Of a stretch of DNA of 5,327 nt, positions 4,055 through 5,327 are shown in pieces. Positions within the stretch are counted from its first letter, which is position 1, and each line of letters begins with the position of its first letter. The notes below the pieces were generated by a model, which saw only the letters and a program-made list of their open reading frames with translations, searched no databases and was not told where the DNA came from. Location of the stretch: the NCBI GenBank assembly GCA_001515955.1, contig LOES01000016.1, positions 1-5,327 on the forward strand, in the 5' to 3' direction. The DNA is from Clostridia bacterium BRH_c25. GTDB lineage: Bacteria > Bacillota_A > Clostridia > Lutisporales > Lutisporaceae. Made by a program: the position numbers and the translations under genes.

Positions 4055-5327
4055 ATGAGACTGCTTATAAAGCATTGCAGCATTGTAGATCCGGTGAATA
4101 TTTATGAAGGGATTAATGATATCTATATTGAAGATGGATTAATTATTCAGATCAAGCCTGCAATTGACCGGGAGGCTGACCGGGTGATAGATGCAAAGGG
4201 GCTTCACGTACTTCCGGGATTTGTAGATATGCATGTCCATCTGAGAGAGCCGGGCTTTGAGTATAAGGAGACAGTATACTCGGGTACCAGGGCTGCTGCA
4301 AGGGGTGGGTACACAACTGTCTGCTGCATGCCTAATACCAAGCCTATAACAGATGATGAGGATTCATTACGCAGCCTGCTGGACATCATAGAAAAGGATG
4401 CGGCAGTTAATGTGTATCCGATTGCAGCAATTTCCAAGGGACAGAAGAGTATAGAGCTTACAGACATGAAAAAGCTCAGGGAAATAGGTGCGGCTGCATT
4501 TTCTGATGATGGAAAGCCTGTGATGACTGCTGCTTTCTTGAGGAAAGCGCTTCTTACGGCTAAGGACAATAACTGGTTGATAATAGACCATTGTGAGGAA
4601 CTGAGTCTGGCAGAAGGAGGTGCGGTAAACTCAGGCAAGAAAGCGGATCAGCTTGGAATCAAGGGTATACACCCGCTTTCTGAGGAGCTTAATGTAATGA
4701 GAGACATCATGATCGCCGAAGAGACCGATTCACGGATACATATTGCCCATGTCAGTACCGCCGGATCTGTAGAAATAATTAGAACGGCTAAGGACAAGGG
4801 GATTAAGGTCACCTGCGAGGTGACACCACACCACATAGGTCTGACAGAAGATATAATCATCCCGGGCTTCACCGACTGCAAGGTGAATCCGCCCTTAAGG
4901 ACTGCAAAGGATGTTGAAGCTCTGAAGGAAGCTCTTAAGGATGGTACTGTAGATGTAATAGCAACAGATCATGCCCCTCACCACAAGAATGAGAAGGGTG
5001 AGGATTTTTACAGCTCAGCCTTTGGAATATCAGGGATAGAGACTGCATTTCCAGTTTGCTATACTGTGCTGGTGGAAGCAGGTGTTCTCACCCTGAAGGA
5101 AATGGTTGGGAGGATGAGCAGCAATCCTGCAAAACTATTACAGCTGGATGCAGGAGCAATAAAGGAAGGCATGACTGCCGATTTGGCTATAGTTGACACA
5201 GCAAGGAAAATAACGGTTGACAGGGAGAGTATGCTTTCAAAGGGTAAAAATACGCCCTTTCACGGAAGAAGCTATACAGGAGATGTAATGTACACAATAG
5301 TAAGCGGCAGAATAGCTTACGAGAAAT
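4055..5327 (+). CDS. pyrC: Dihydroorotase, class I, 3'-truncated by the window edge
   Basis: A zinc amidohydrolase that interconverts N-carbamoyl-L-aspartate and L-dihydroorotate, the third step of de novo UMP synthesis. Translating from ATG 4055 (AGGAGG at 4041-4046, 8-base spacing) gives 424 residues with no stop before the right edge; relatives are about 425-430 residues, so only a few C-terminal residues are missing. Visible ligands: His60 and His62 in DMHVHLREPG (58-67), Asp152 in FSDDGKP, His179 in IDHCE, His232 in IAHVST, and Asp305 in ATDHAPHH. These match the Bacillus anthracis enzyme pattern as I recall it, shifted by one. Substrate-contact motifs MPNT (92-95) and KVNPPLR (276-282) are present. 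The use of Asp152 rather than a carboxylated Lys fits this bacterial class I group. The end reads TPFHGRSYTGDVMYTIVSGRIAYEK split over 400-424. Expression is expected to follow the PyrR attenuator upstream. Confidence 0.96.
   Translation, partial: MRLLIKHCSIVDPVNIYEGINDIYIEDGLIIQIKPAIDREADRVIDAKGLHVLPGFVDMHVHLREPGFEYKETVYSGTRAAARGGYTTVCCMPNTKPITDDEDSLRSLLDIIEKDAAVNVYPIAAISKGQKSIELTDMKKLREIGAAAFSDDGKPVMTAAFLRKALLTAKDNNWLIIDHCEELSLAEGGAVNSGKKADQLGIKGIHPLSEELNVMRDIMIAEETDSRIHIAHVSTAGSVEIIRTAKDKGIKVTCEVTPHHIGLTEDIIIPGFTDCKVNPPLRTAKDVEALKEALKDGTVDVIATDHAPHHKNEKGEDFYSSAFGISGIETAFPVCYTVLVEAGVLTLKEMVGRMSSNPAKLLQLDAGAIKEGMTADLAIVDTARKITVDRESMLSKGKNTPFHGRSYTGDVMYTIVSGRIAYEK

Noticed and set aside
4204..4881. 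Minus-strand open frames of 144, 74 and 77 codons opposite pyrC
   Set aside because: All lie inside the pyrC frame, which carries every expected metal ligand, so they are shadows.

Overview
This window looks like a chromosomal housekeeping stretch from a Gram-positive, probably spore-forming member of the Firmicutes, most likely class Clostridia. The evidence is strong AGGAGG-type ribosome binding sites, frequent TTG/GTG starts, a YteA/YlyA-type DksA zinc-finger protein, a DUF5665-type small membrane protein, and a PyrR RNA attenuator ahead of the pyrimidine genes. A cellulolytic-Clostridia relative (Acetivibrio/Ruminiclostridium-like) is plausible by feel, but this cannot be established from the window. 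All seven genes lie on the + strand.

Layout: (1) 1-669, the 3' part of a class I-beta DAHP synthase (aroF), followed by a strong 16-bp-stem hairpin at 695-740. (2) 766-1692, a two-gene unit: a 96-aa DUF5665-like membrane protein and a 203-aa DksA/TraR-type zinc-finger protein. (3) 1693-1860, an intergenic stretch holding a repeat-plus-hairpin element and an extended -10 promoter. (4) 1861-3321, lspA (signal peptidase II) and an RluA-family pseudouridine synthase (YlyB/RluD type), separated by a second copy of the same repeat element. (5) 3319-3468, a promoter whose -35 overlaps the rluD stop codon, then a complete PyrR attenuator (PyrR-binding hairpin, antiterminator, intrinsic terminator). 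(6) 3469-5327, pyrR, a second terminator-like hairpin, and pyrC, which runs off the right edge only a few residues before its expected end.

The order DksA-like gene - lspA - ylyB - pyrR - pyr genes matches, from memory, the Bacillus subtilis order ylyA-lspA-ylyB-pyrR-pyrP-pyrB-pyrC, so the core is conserved. Two differences stand out: pyrC follows pyrR directly, with no pyrP or pyrB between, and lspA is bracketed by two copies of a dispersed-looking repeat.

Functionally, the pyr part works as a feedback circuit. UMP-loaded PyrR should bind the leader RNA at 3361-3391, release the terminator at 3412-3435, and shut down pyrR and pyrC. I see no CRISPR array, transposase, tRNA, rRNA, defence system or clearly undescribed protein system. 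The most unusual item is the pair of repeats next to lspA.
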